From assembly GCA_017622255.1 (NCBI GenBank), contig JAGARL010000096.1:1-8376 (forward strand): a stretch of DNA of 8,376 nt. The letters run 5' to 3'. Shown here piece after piece: positions 1-5,956 of the stretch (within the stretch, counting starts at the first letter, position 1; every line of letters begins with the position of its first letter). The DNA is from Methanocorpusculum sp. (GTDB taxonomy: Archaea; Halobacteriota; Methanomicrobia; Methanomicrobiales; Methanocorpusculaceae). The notes below the pieces were generated by a model that saw nothing but the letters and a program-made list of their open reading frames with translations, was not told where the DNA came from and did no database searches. The position numbers and the translations under genes were made by a program.

Positions 1-104
1 CGGATTCCCTCGAAAACACCGTCACCGTACAGGAAGCCGTGGTCGAAAACCGACACGGTTGCCTCATCTTCCGGTACAAAATTTCCGTTGACGTAAACTA
101 ACAT
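1..104 (-). CDS. ilvE: Branched-chain amino acid aminotransferase, N-terminal fragment
   Basis: Only the first 34 codons lie in the window; the gene continues past the left edge. Reading leftward from the ATG at 104-102, the protein begins [20 protein letters not shown] and then has [15 protein letters not shown]. That block, including the YGDGVFEG motif, is the typical N-terminus of the class IV PLP-dependent aminotransferases of the IlvE type. IlvE transfers the amino group between glutamate and the keto acids of valine, leucine and isoleucine in the cytoplasm. The start fits the family, since the motif sits about 20 residues in. No strong Shine-Dalgarno site precedes it. A D-amino-acid aminotransferase or aminodeoxychorismate lyase shares the fold and cannot be fully excluded from this fragment, but the sequence looks most like methanogen IlvE. 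Confidence 0.85.
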   Translation of the reverse strand, partial: MLVYVNGNFVPEDEATVSVFDHGFLYGDGVFEGI

Positions 105-126
105 GCTTTCTATATTTGCTGTTGTG

Positions 127-160
127 GAATAGAGGGTTAACTCAATGGTTTGAATAGAGG
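127..160 (-). repeat. 9-bp direct repeat upstream of ilvE
   Basis: The motif gaatagagg occurs at 127-135 and again at 152-160, starts 25 bp apart; on the coding strand of ilvE it reads cctctattc. The nearer copy ends 22 bp before the ilvE start codon, so the pair lies in the expected promoter or leader zone. A spacing of about two and a half helical turns could suit an operator, but two 9-mers may also occur by chance. No function is claimed. Confidence 0.4.
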
Positions 161-167
161 AAAAAAG
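160..167 (-). terminator. T-run terminator after the zinc finger gene
   Basis: On the minus strand this is cttttttcc, a run of six T (plus-strand A at 161-166). It lies downstream of the zinc finger gene and just past the copied gene tail at 180-197. Archaeal RNA polymerase terminates at T-runs without needing a hairpin, so this is the likely stop between the zinc finger gene and ilvE. Confidence 0.5.
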
Positions 168-179
168 AATGAAATTGAT

Positions 180-279
180 TTACGATCTCTCGCCGTAAAT
201 CGCCTGTATGCCCGCGACACCTCTGGGGCATGCGCCTGCGGCTTAGCCCCGCCAGGCCGGGTTACGATCTCTCGCCGTA
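180..279. repeat. Direct repeat of the zinc finger gene 3' end flanking a GC-rich insert
   Basis: The 18-mer ttacgatctctcgccgta occurs at 262-279, where it encodes the last residues YGERS and the stop of the leftward zinc finger gene, and again exactly at 180-197. Read leftward, the outer copy would encode IYGERS followed by the same stop, but its frame is closed about 19 codons upstream, so it is not a gene. Weaker similarity (gcatac on the minus strand) extends slightly further into both copies. Between the copies, 198-261 is far richer in G+C than the surroundings and contains ggggc and gcccc blocks that could pair (225-229 with 246-250). The T-run sits beyond the outer copy. This could be a small insertion flanked by a duplicated target, or a slipped tandem duplication that later decayed. 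Confidence 0.8.
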
Positions 280-885
280 GATTCTCTTAATCTCGTATGC
301 CTTTGCGGTCTTTCCTTTCCGCATCAGCATGTTACCCTTCCGGAGCTTAATTCTCACCACACGGAACTGCTTTCCAGCAATCGTGGCTATCGAGTCAACC
401 ATGTATTCGGTCTCTCCGTCAACCTGCTCGTAGAGCGGGATAGTCCGGGCTCCCTTGTTGACCGAGGCGCTGATGATGACAAGGTCGACGAGTCTCGTCC
501 AGAGGGTGCTGATTTTTTCTGCCGGCATCTTGTCGCGGCGGGCGTTGTTCTCCTCGATAGAGAGGACTTCGACATTGTACGTCTCCTCGCCTGCTTCTGC
601 AACCAGGAAATCACCGACACGAATCATCTCACCTTCAATCAGCTCAATCTTTGCCGGGATGGACTCGCTTCCATGGCTGATGATGGCCTTGACCATGCAG
701 GACTTCGGCTCCTTTAAGGTGATGCGCATCGTGTGACCGCATTCAACGCACTGCACAACTGCCTCCGGCGGGTTTTTCAGAATTGCGAAGTCAGTCTCCT
801 CTCCGCAGACGGGGCAGTCTAAAATGATGTAGTCATCATTCTCGAACTCCTCGTCGAACTCTTCCATATAGGTATCGGTATTCAT
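262..885 (-). CDS. Archaeal zinc finger protein, HVO_0476 / COG1326 type
   Basis: The 207-residue protein has an acidic N-terminus (residues 8-18), then two CxxCG knuckles, CPVCG at 24-28 and CVECG at 46-50, which together can bind one zinc as a zinc ribbon. The remaining ~150 residues look like a compact beta-rich domain ending in a basic tail (KLRKGNMLMRKGKTAK). This layout matches the uncharacterised archaeal Zn-finger family COG1326, known in haloarchaea as HVO_0476; the molecular role is unknown, and nucleic-acid binding is only a guess from the ribbon and basic tail. The ATG at 885 is taken as start; gaga lies close upstream. Met7 is a possible shorter start that would still keep both knuckles. 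It is transcribed divergently from hypD and may share its TATA region. The last codons are duplicated downstream at 180-197. Confidence 0.8.
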   Translation of the reverse strand: MNTDTYMEEFDEEFENDDYIILDCPVCGEETDFAILKNPPEAVVQCVECGHTMRITLKEPKSCMVKAIISHGSESIPAKIELIEGEMIRVGDFLVAEAGEETYNVEVLSIEENNARRDKMPAEKISTLWTRLVDLVIISASVNKGARTIPLYEQVDGETEYMVDSIATIAGKQFRVVRIKLRKGNMLMRKGKTAKAYEIKRIYGERS

Positions 886-944
886 TTCTCATATGTTGGT
901 TCTTGAAGTAGAAATAACCGCCCCTATCTGATTCAAGTCTAACG

Positions 945-954
945 TCTTATAAAG
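945..954. promoter_or_regulatory. TATA box of hypD, possibly bidirectional
   Basis: The plus strand reads cttataaag at 946-954. Its centre is about 30 bp before the hypD ATG at 980, so transcription should begin only a few bases before the codon. The core ttataa is self-complementary; the minus strand reads ctttataagacg, the same 12-mer found in the promoter of the binding-protein gene at 7363-7374. The site could therefore also serve the leftward zinc finger gene with a leader of roughly 40 nt. No other good TATA element is seen in this 94-bp divergent region. Confidence 0.65.
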
Positions 955-979
955 TTCGAACACCTATAGTAGTATACGT

Positions 980-2008
980 ATGACGCTTGGCTCTGATATC
1001 GCAAAAACCCTTGCCCGCGTGGTTGACCGTGACATTCGCGTAATGCATGTCTGCGGAACGCACGAGGCAGCTATCGCAAAATACGGAATCCGCTCTGTCC
1101 TCCCCGAACAGATGAAAATCGTCATGGGTCCGGGCTGTCCTGTCTGTATTACTCCGCAGGGAGAAATCGACGCCGCAGTGGAACTTGCAGAGCGCGGATG
1201 TATTGTCTGCACCTACGGCGATTTACTCCGCGTTCCAGGCTCGAAGAGCTCGCTGGAAAAAGTTGACGGAGACGTTAGAATCGTGCAGGGAATCACCAAG
1301 GCGGTCGAAATCGCCCGCGAGAATCCGGACCGTGAAGTAGTCTTCATCTCTGTCGGTTTTGAGACGACGGTTCCAACCGTTGCTGCAACCCTCATGACTG
1401 CCCCGCCGGAGAACTTCAGCGTGCTTGTCTCTCACCGCTTAGTCCCGCCGGCAATGGAGTGGCTGATGGCACAGGGTGAAGCATCTCTTGACGGTTTCAT
1501 TCTCCCGGGACACGTCTGTGCCGTTATGGGATACCATGAGTACGAGCAGTTCAAGGTCCCGCAGGTTGTTGCCGGATTTGAGCCGGAGGATGTGCTCCTT
1601 GGTCTCTTAATGCTTGCCGAGCAGATTGAAAACGGAGAGGCAAAGGTCGAAAACGCCTATCCGAGAGTTGTTTCCCGCGAAGGAAATGTCAAAGCCCAGC
1701 GTCTGATGCATGAGGTGTTCACTCCGACCGATGTCGAGTGGAGAGGCTTCCCGGTCATTCCGAACTCCGGTCTGATGCTGAAGCCGGAGTTTGAGCAGTA
1801 CGATGCCCAGAAGAAGTTCGACCTTGTCTATGAGAAGGTAACCAAGAAGGCAGGCTGTATCTGTGATCAGGTGCTCCGCGGTATTGCAGATCCGACCGAC
1901 TGTAAGCTCTTCGGCAAGGTCTGTACTCCGCGTGTGCCGGTTGGACCGTGCATGGTTTCCCACGAGGGAGCATGCAGAATCTGGCATCAGTACAACCAGC
2001 GGAGATAA
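980..2008 (+). CDS. hypD: Hydrogenase maturation protein HypD
   Basis: HypD works with HypC and HypE as the scaffold on which the Fe(CN)2CO group of [NiFe]-hydrogenases is assembled before delivery to the large subunit. The 342-residue protein shows the family motifs in order: CGTHE (25-29), GPGCPVC (50-56), CIVCTYGD (74-81), GFETT (126-130), PGHVCAVMG (176-184). A C-terminal Cys-rich part (C293, C295, C308, C315, C324, C332) supplies the ligands of the [4Fe-4S] cluster. Length and motif order are those of a complete HypD. The ATG at 980 has no Shine-Dalgarno site but a well-placed TATA box, so the mRNA is probably leaderless. No other hyp gene or hydrogenase subunit lies in the window. The small TPR gene begins 1 bp after the stop and is probably co-transcribed. 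Confidence 0.97.
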   Translation: MTLGSDIAKTLARVVDRDIRVMHVCGTHEAAIAKYGIRSVLPEQMKIVMGPGCPVCITPQGEIDAAVELAERGCIVCTYGDLLRVPGSKSSLEKVDGDVRIVQGITKAVEIARENPDREVVFISVGFETTVPTVAATLMTAPPENFSVLVSHRLVPPAMEWLMAQGEASLDGFILPGHVCAVMGYHEYEQFKVPQVVAGFEPEDVLLGLLMLAEQIENGEAKVENAYPRVVSREGNVKAQRLMHEVFTPTDVEWRGFPVIPNSGLMLKPEFEQYDAQKKFDLVYEKVTKKAGCICDQVLRGIADPTDCKLFGKVCTPRVPVGPCMVSHEGACRIWHQYNQRR

Positions 2009-2009
2009 G

Positions 2010-2342
2010 ATGACGTTTCATCCAACCAGCAATCCGGTGTTCTGGCAGCAGACGGCAGACACCTGCTTTGCCCAGGAACGCTTTGAAAAGGCGGCAGAGG
2101 CCTATCTGCGTCTGGCAGAGCTCTCGCCAAACGATGTTGAGGCATGGAAAGGCCGTGGAAAATCCCTTCTTGCCCTTGACCGCGCAGCAGATGCCGCAGG
2201 GTGCTTTGAGCGTGCCCTTCTCCTGCTTCCGGATGATGAAGAGCTCTTAACCCTTCTTGCCGAGGCTCTGGATAAAATCGGCGATGTACAGAAGAAGGCA
2301 GCCTGCTTTGTGCGGCTCGGCGAGCTGGAAGCGGAAAAATAA
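2010..2342 (+). CDS. Small tetratricopeptide repeat (TPR) protein
   Basis: The 110-residue protein is almost wholly three TPR units of about 34 residues: residues 11-42 (FWQQTADTCF...LAELSPND), 43-76 (VEAWKGRGKSLLAL...LLLPDD) and 77-110 (EELLTLLAEALDKIG...). Each shows the usual small/large helix A-helix B pattern with Pro-Asn/Asp-Asp at the turns. No signal peptide or membrane segment is present, so it should be a cytoplasmic protein-binding adaptor. The frame stays open upstream to 1863, but the ATG at 2010 is chosen because ggag at 2001-2004 is a well-spaced ribosome site within the hypD 3' end and because the start avoids overlapping hypD. Coupling to hypD suggests, but does not prove, a link to hydrogenase maturation. 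The specific partner cannot be read from sequence. Confidence 0.85.
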   Translation: MTFHPTSNPVFWQQTADTCFAQERFEKAAEAYLRLAELSPNDVEAWKGRGKSLLALDRAADAAGCFERALLLLPDDEELLTLLAEALDKIGDVQKKAACFVRLGELEAEK

Positions 2343-2347
2343 TTCCA

Positions 2348-2358
2348 TTTCTTTTTTT
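2348..2358 (+). terminator. T-run terminator after the TPR gene
   Basis: The sequence tttcttttttt starts 6 bp after the TPR stop codon and includes seven consecutive T (2352-2358). This is a typical archaeal oligo-T stop and separates the hypD unit from the PRC-barrel unit. Confidence 0.65.
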
Positions 2359-2442
2359 ATCTGCACGATTTCGCGGAGGGAACTTCTCCTCAGAAGAGTG
2401 TCTTATTCTTTTCTCCTTCGGCTCTCTCTGAGTGATGATAAT

Positions 2443-2453
2443 CTATTTATATC
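2443..2453 (+). promoter_or_regulatory. TATA box of the PRC-barrel gene
   Basis: The A/T-rich element ctatttatatc is centred about 30 bp before the ATG at 2478, which predicts a start of transcription almost at the codon (leaderless or very short leader). No Shine-Dalgarno site is seen before that ATG. The rest of the 135-bp intergenic stretch (2359-2442) is pyrimidine-rich with only a weak 5-bp hairpin (cttct/agaag, 2383-2396). Confidence 0.6.
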
Positions 2454-2477
2454 AGAAATTGAAAATGAATCAGTATA

Positions 2478-2750
2478 ATGACCTGGCAAATCTCTCAGCT
2501 TTTCGGCATGAATGTTTACTCGGATAAAGCCGTGTATCTGGGTAAGGTAGAAGATGTTGTTTTAGATGTTACCAATAAGAAAGTCAGCGGTCTTGCACTC
2601 ACCAATGTCAACCGTGACGTAATTGACACCAAAAACTATTCCGGAGTAATTATTCCCTATCGCATCGTCAAAGAAGTTGGAGACATCATCTTAATCCGCC
2701 ACGTACCCGGCGCATTCAAATCCGCTGAAGACCAGACTTCTCTGGAGTAA
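2478..2750 (+). CDS. PRC-barrel domain protein
   Basis: The 90-residue protein is a single PRC-barrel, a small beta-barrel first named from photosynthetic reaction centre H subunits and RimM. Signs are the opening ISQLFGMNVYSDKAVYLGKV (residues 5-24), the strand DVVLDVTNKKVSGLALTNV (26-44) and the closing GVIIPYRIVKEVGDIILI (56-73). Short stand-alone PRC-barrel proteins are common in euryarchaea. Some of them (CdpB1 and CdpB2 in Haloferax) act in FtsZ/SepF cell division, so a division role is possible here, but this is inference and nothing in the neighbourhood supports it directly. The gene heads a tight run: thg1 begins 2 bp after its stop, and its final codons contain the ribosome site for thg1. 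Confidence 0.85.
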   Translation: MTWQISQLFGMNVYSDKAVYLGKVEDVVLDVTNKKVSGLALTNVNRDVIDTKNYSGVIIPYRIVKEVGDIILIRHVPGAFKSAEDQTSLE

Positions 2751-2752
2751 AT

Positions 2753-3499
2753 TTGTACAGCGAGATGAAGGATCGGGAAATATTTTCCCGCCTCACTACC
2801 ACTCTTCCTTTTATCCTGCGTCTTGACGGCAGAGCATTTCATACCTTTACGTCCGCGTATGAAAAACCGTTTGACGACCGTTTTTCCGAATGCTTTGTAA
2901 AGACTGCCGAGTCGCTGTTTAGCGCAAGCGGGCTTTCCCCGGATTTTGTTTATACCTTCTCTGATGAGATCAGTCTCTTCATCAGCAAGCCGTTGTTTGA
3001 CTGCCGGGTGGAAAAACTCGTCTCGGTTGCTGCAGCGCATGCCGCGTCTGCCTTTACGCTCTATTCCGGAGCGGAAAGCCCGGTGTCCTTTGATGCGCGG
3101 GTTGTGCCAATCGACCGCGGACAGCTTTCTGCCTATCTTGCCTGGCGGCAGGCGGAGGCATGGCGAAATCACATCAACGGCTACTGCCAGAAACTCTTAA
3201 CAGACAGCGGACTTTCCGCAACGCAGGCACAGCGAAAACTCGACGGCATGAATGCCGGCGCACTGCATGAACTTGCCTTTTCGCAGGGAATTAATTTAGG
3301 CACCACTCCTGCCTGGCAGCGGCGCGGCATTGCTGTCTACCGCGGAACTGTTGAGAAGATGGGATACAATCCGAAAACCGGTGAGTCTGCCCCGGTTACC
3401 CGCAATGTTGCGGTGATTGACCGTGACCTTCCGCTGTTCAAAACCCCTGCCGGACAGAAATGGGTTGCGGAGAAGATTTTGCTCCCCACAGATATTTAA
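2753..3499 (+). CDS. thg1: tRNA(His) guanylyltransferase / Thg1-like 3'-5' polymerase
   Basis: Thg1 enzymes add nucleotides in the 3'-5' direction, classically the G-1 of tRNA-His; archaeal forms work by base-pair templating and may repair tRNA 5' ends. The 248-residue protein has the catalytic motifs: ILRLDGRAFH (21-30, metal ligand D25), YTFSDEISL (67-75, with D71 and E72), FDARV (113-117) and YLAWRQAEAWRNHING (128-143), which resembles the WRQ...HINN block. The start is TTG at 2753: ggag at 2744-2747 is spaced five bases from it. An ATG four codons on (2765) would also give a complete enzyme but has a poorly placed ribosome site. It overlaps nothing and follows the PRC-barrel gene by 2 bp, so the two are surely co-transcribed. 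Whether it acts on tRNA-His depends on whether the genome already encodes G-1. Confidence 0.93.
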   Translation: MYSEMKDREIFSRLTTTLPFILRLDGRAFHTFTSAYEKPFDDRFSECFVKTAESLFSASGLSPDFVYTFSDEISLFISKPLFDCRVEKLVSVAAAHAASAFTLYSGAESPVSFDARVVPIDRGQLSAYLAWRQAEAWRNHINGYCQKLLTDSGLSATQAQRKLDGMNAGALHELAFSQGINLGTTPAWQRRGIAVYRGTVEKMGYNPKTGESAPVTRNVAVIDRDLPLFKTPAGQKWVAEKILLPTDI

Positions 3500-3525
3500 T
3501 GCTTCAAGGTCAAAGGTAATACAGA

Positions 3526-4713
3526 ATGAATACGGCGCGTACCCTGGTTCTCAGCGTTGACCGAGATGATGACGTAGGATATAAAGCAGGAGTGGAAACT
3601 CCGGCGGTCGGCCGCGAAGCCTGTCTTGCGGCTGCGGTCAAACTGGGAACTGCCGATCCTGAAGACTCGGATACCAATGCCATTTTCCAGGCAATCAAAA
3701 CCTATGATGACGAGCTTTCCCGCGGTCATGATGTGGAGATTGCTGTAATCTCCGGAAATCACTTAAATATGCTGGAAGGCGACCGGAGAATTGCCCGGCT
3801 CTTAGATGAGGTCATCGAAAAGACGGGGGTTTCCGAGTGTATTTTAATCTCCGACGGTGCTGAGGATGAATATATTCTCCCCATCATCCAGTCCCGTCTC
3901 AAAGTTGTCGGCATTGTGCGGGTGGTTATCAAACAGCTCCCGAACATCGAGGGAACGTATTATATTATCAAGAAACTCATGAACGATCCGAAGATTGCCC
4001 GGACGTTCCTGGTTCCCTTGGGCGGTCTGCTCGTAATCGCCGCCCTTGCCGCGCTGTTCCTGCCGGGAATCTCAGCCCTGCTCCTGGTTCTGGTGCTGGT
4101 TGGTGTCTATCTGCTCTTCAAAGGGTTCGGTGTGGATGATTACCTCGGCATGTTCTACCATGGTCTGGTTGACTCGCTGAAAAACGGCAGAATGTCTGCG
4201 GTGTCTTATCTGGGTTCCGGCGTTCTCATCATCGCCGGTATTGTTTCCGGTCTGATGAGTATCGTCTCCTACTATCCAAACACAGGAGATGTCGGTTTCC
4301 TCTATAACTGCATGACCTTCCTGTTCGGTTCGCTTATCTGGTTTATCATCGCAGCGCTGGTGGCTGTTGCAGGAAAGATGATTGATGCGGTTCAGAACAG
4401 TCTTGATGTGCTGTACAAGACGTTCGTTCTGCCGTTCTTTATCACAGCAGTTGGTCTGCTCGGCTATGGATTTATGATTTATTTCCTCTCCATCTCGCCG
4501 CTGGAGTTCTTCCCGTTCACGTCAACGGAGGGTGTCGTTGCGATTATCGGTATGACGTTAGGGGGTCTTGTGGTTGCTTTCCTGGGAATTTATCTGCGTC
4601 CGCGGTTCCAGAAGAAGATGGAAGCCCACCGTCTGGAAAAGATTCAGCGGGAAGCAGACGAAGCGGAAGGCGCCAAAAACGGTCAACCGGTCTATCACAA
4701 GGTTAAGTACTGA
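3526..4713 (+). CDS. DUF373 family membrane protein
   Basis: The 395-residue protein has a soluble N-terminal half (1-158) with the DUF373 signature: LVLSVDRDDDVGYKAG (7-22), TPAVGRE (25-31), LGTADPEDSDTNAIF (40-54), and LISDGAEDEYILPII (107-121). These alternate hydrophobic strands with acidic loops, suggesting a Rossmann-like fold. About six hydrophobic segments follow at roughly 160-178, 181-198, 226-247, 262-283, 298-323 and 335-357, then a charged tail (358-395). The N-terminal domain and the tail are probably cytoplasmic. DUF373 is an archaeal family of unknown function. The ATG at 3526 follows aaggt (3513-3517) at fair spacing, and the 26-bp gap from thg1 holds no obvious promoter, so it is likely the third gene of that operon. 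No enzymatic role is claimed. Confidence 0.9.
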   Translation: MNTARTLVLSVDRDDDVGYKAGVETPAVGREACLAAAVKLGTADPEDSDTNAIFQAIKTYDDELSRGHDVEIAVISGNHLNMLEGDRRIARLLDEVIEKTGVSECILISDGAEDEYILPIIQSRLKVVGIVRVVIKQLPNIEGTYYIIKKLMNDPKIARTFLVPLGGLLVIAALAALFLPGISALLLVLVLVGVYLLFKGFGVDDYLGMFYHGLVDSLKNGRMSAVSYLGSGVLIIAGIVSGLMSIVSYYPNTGDVGFLYNCMTFLFGSLIWFIIAALVAVAGKMIDAVQNSLDVLYKTFVLPFFITAVGLLGYGFMIYFLSISPLEFFPFTSTEGVVAIIGMTLGGLVVAFLGIYLRPRFQKKMEAHRLEKIQREADEAEGAKNGQPVYHKVKY

Positions 4714-4727
4714 CCTCCAACAGCAAA

Positions 4728-4740
4728 CCTCTTTTCTTTT
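4728..4740 (+). terminator. Possible weak T-rich terminator after the DUF373 gene
   Basis: The 45-bp gap between the DUF373 stop and the reductase start contains cctcttttctttt, two short T-runs broken by C. It may end some transcripts. No convincing TATA box fits between it and the ATG at 4759 (ttctatac at 4745-4752 is too close), so read-through into the reductase is just as likely. Confidence 0.3.
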
Positions 4741-4758
4741 CCGGTTCTATACAGTGTC

Positions 4759-5907
4759 ATGGAATATCGTACGCTTGGAAGAACCGGTCTTTCTGTTTCC
4801 TGTGTCGGTCTGGGGGCTGAGTGGCTGGAAGGGAAGTCTGCTGATGCGGTGCGGGCGGTAATTGATTCTGCACTCGATTGCGGGATGAATTATATTGATG
4901 TCTTTATGCCGGAGCCTGCGGTCCGTTCGAATATCGGTGCGGCGCTTCACGGCCGTCGGGAGAAGATGCTGATTCAGGGACATATCGGTACAGTCTTTGA
5001 GGACGGGCAGTACAAGAGAACCCGTGACCTTGCGCAGACGAAGGCATCATTTGAGGATATGCTTTCCCGGCTGCAGACTGAGTATGTCGATGTCGGTATG
5101 ATTCACTATGTGGATTCCGCAGAGGATTATGCGGCGGTTTTTGAGACCGATATTATCGAGTATGCCAAGTCCCTGAAGGCGGAGGGAAAGATTCGCTTCC
5201 TGGGCTTGAGCTCGCACAATCCGGAAACGGCTCTGCGTGCGGTGCAGACCGGGCTGATTGATGTGCTGATGTTTTCGATTAATCCGGCGTATGATTTTGA
5301 GGATTCAACGGCGGATATCTATACCCAGATGGAGTTTTCCGGCCTGAAAGCGGACGGCGTCCACCGTCCGGACTCGGCACGCCGGGAGTTATACGGATAC
5401 TGCGAGGCGGAAGGGGTTGGTATTGTGGTGATGAAGGCACTTGCCGGCGGAAGACTGCTTGATGCGTCGCAGTCTCCGTTTGGAACGGCGCTGACGGTTC
5501 CGCAGTGTATTCACTATTCTCTGACGCGTCCCGGCGTTACGTCGGTTCTTGTCGGCTGCAGCAGTGCATCTGAGGTGGAAACGGCTGCCGCGTACTGTTC
5601 TGCTTCGGATGCGGAGCGGGATTATTCTTCGGTGTTTGCCGGAAATCCGCAGATTCAGACCGCCGGAAACTGTCTTTACTGCGGGCACTGCAAGCCGTGT
5701 TCTGCGCATATTGATATCCCGGCGGTGTTCAAGCTCTTAGACCTTGCATTGGCGGCAGAGGAAACACCGGAGACGGTTGCCGGGCATTATGCTTCTCTGG
5801 AATACAATGCGGATGACTGCATCGAATGCCGGATGTGTGAGCCGAACTGTCCGTTCGGGGTGAAGATTGCAGAGCGGATGAGCCGTGCCCGCCGGATTTT
5901 TGGATGA
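4759..5907 (+). CDS. Aldo/keto reductase-like protein with two C-terminal 4Fe-4S motifs
   Basis: The 382-residue protein has an aldo/keto reductase barrel (about 1-290: YRTLGRTGLSVSCVGLG, GKIRFLGLSSHN, VGIVVMKALAGG, RPGVTSVLVGCSS) followed by a ferredoxin-like tail. The tail carries CLYCGHCKPC (C305, C308, C311, C314) and CIECRMCEPNCP (C354, C357, C360, C364), enough for two [4Fe-4S] clusters. This is the COG1453-type architecture. The usual catalytic tetrad is incomplete: D47 and H116 are present, but E52 stands where Tyr is expected and H75 where Lys is expected. The protein may thus pass electrons between iron-sulphur centres and a substrate by another chemistry; the substrate is unknown. 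The ATG at 4759 has no Shine-Dalgarno site. Alanine and arginine codons favour GCG and CGG, unlike the binding protein at the right end. Confidence 0.88.
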   Translation: MEYRTLGRTGLSVSCVGLGAEWLEGKSADAVRAVIDSALDCGMNYIDVFMPEPAVRSNIGAALHGRREKMLIQGHIGTVFEDGQYKRTRDLAQTKASFEDMLSRLQTEYVDVGMIHYVDSAEDYAAVFETDIIEYAKSLKAEGKIRFLGLSSHNPETALRAVQTGLIDVLMFSINPAYDFEDSTADIYTQMEFSGLKADGVHRPDSARRELYGYCEAEGVGIVVMKALAGGRLLDASQSPFGTALTVPQCIHYSLTRPGVTSVLVGCSSASEVETAAAYCSASDAERDYSSVFAGNPQIQTAGNCLYCGHCKPCSAHIDIPAVFKLLDLALAAEETPETVAGHYASLEYNADDCIECRMCEPNCPFGVKIAERMSRARRIFG

Positions 5908-5934
5908 TTATATATCCCAGACGAAACATATATT
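5908..5934 (+). promoter_or_regulatory. pyrB: TATA boxes of pyrB
   Basis: The 49-bp gap before pyrB has two TATA-like elements, ttatatat at 5908-5915 and catatatt at 5927-5934. The second is centred about 26 bp before the ATG at 5957, predicting a leaderless mRNA. The first would give a leader of about 20 nt that includes a weak aagg ribosome site (5944-5947). They may be alternative starts. No attenuator-like structure is seen. Confidence 0.6.
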
Positions 5935-5956
5935 GTACAATCTAAGGCGCTCACCA

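Noticed and set aside
144..233. Short minus-strand open frame in the gap before ilvE, about 29 codons from an ATG within 198-261
   Set aside because: It has no ribosome site, runs through the repeat, the T-run and the ilvE upstream region, and shows no protein-like pattern.
1863..2009. Upstream extension of the TPR gene back to 1863
   Set aside because: It overlaps the conserved cysteine-rich end of hypD, the added residues do not look like TPR, and the ATG at 2010 has a proper ggag site.
2375..2396. Small hairpins in the gap between the TPR and PRC-barrel genes
   Set aside because: Stems are only 4-5 bp and compete with each other; no regulatory RNA fold was recognised.
2657..3172. Long minus-strand open frame opposite thg1
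   Set aside because: The 171-residue product has no recognisable motif and lies opposite well-conserved Thg1 and PRC-barrel coding sequence, so it is a shadow frame.
5885..5956. Longer start for pyrB
   Set aside because: It would run into the reductase gene and across the TATA elements; the ATG at 5957 gives the usual PyrB length.
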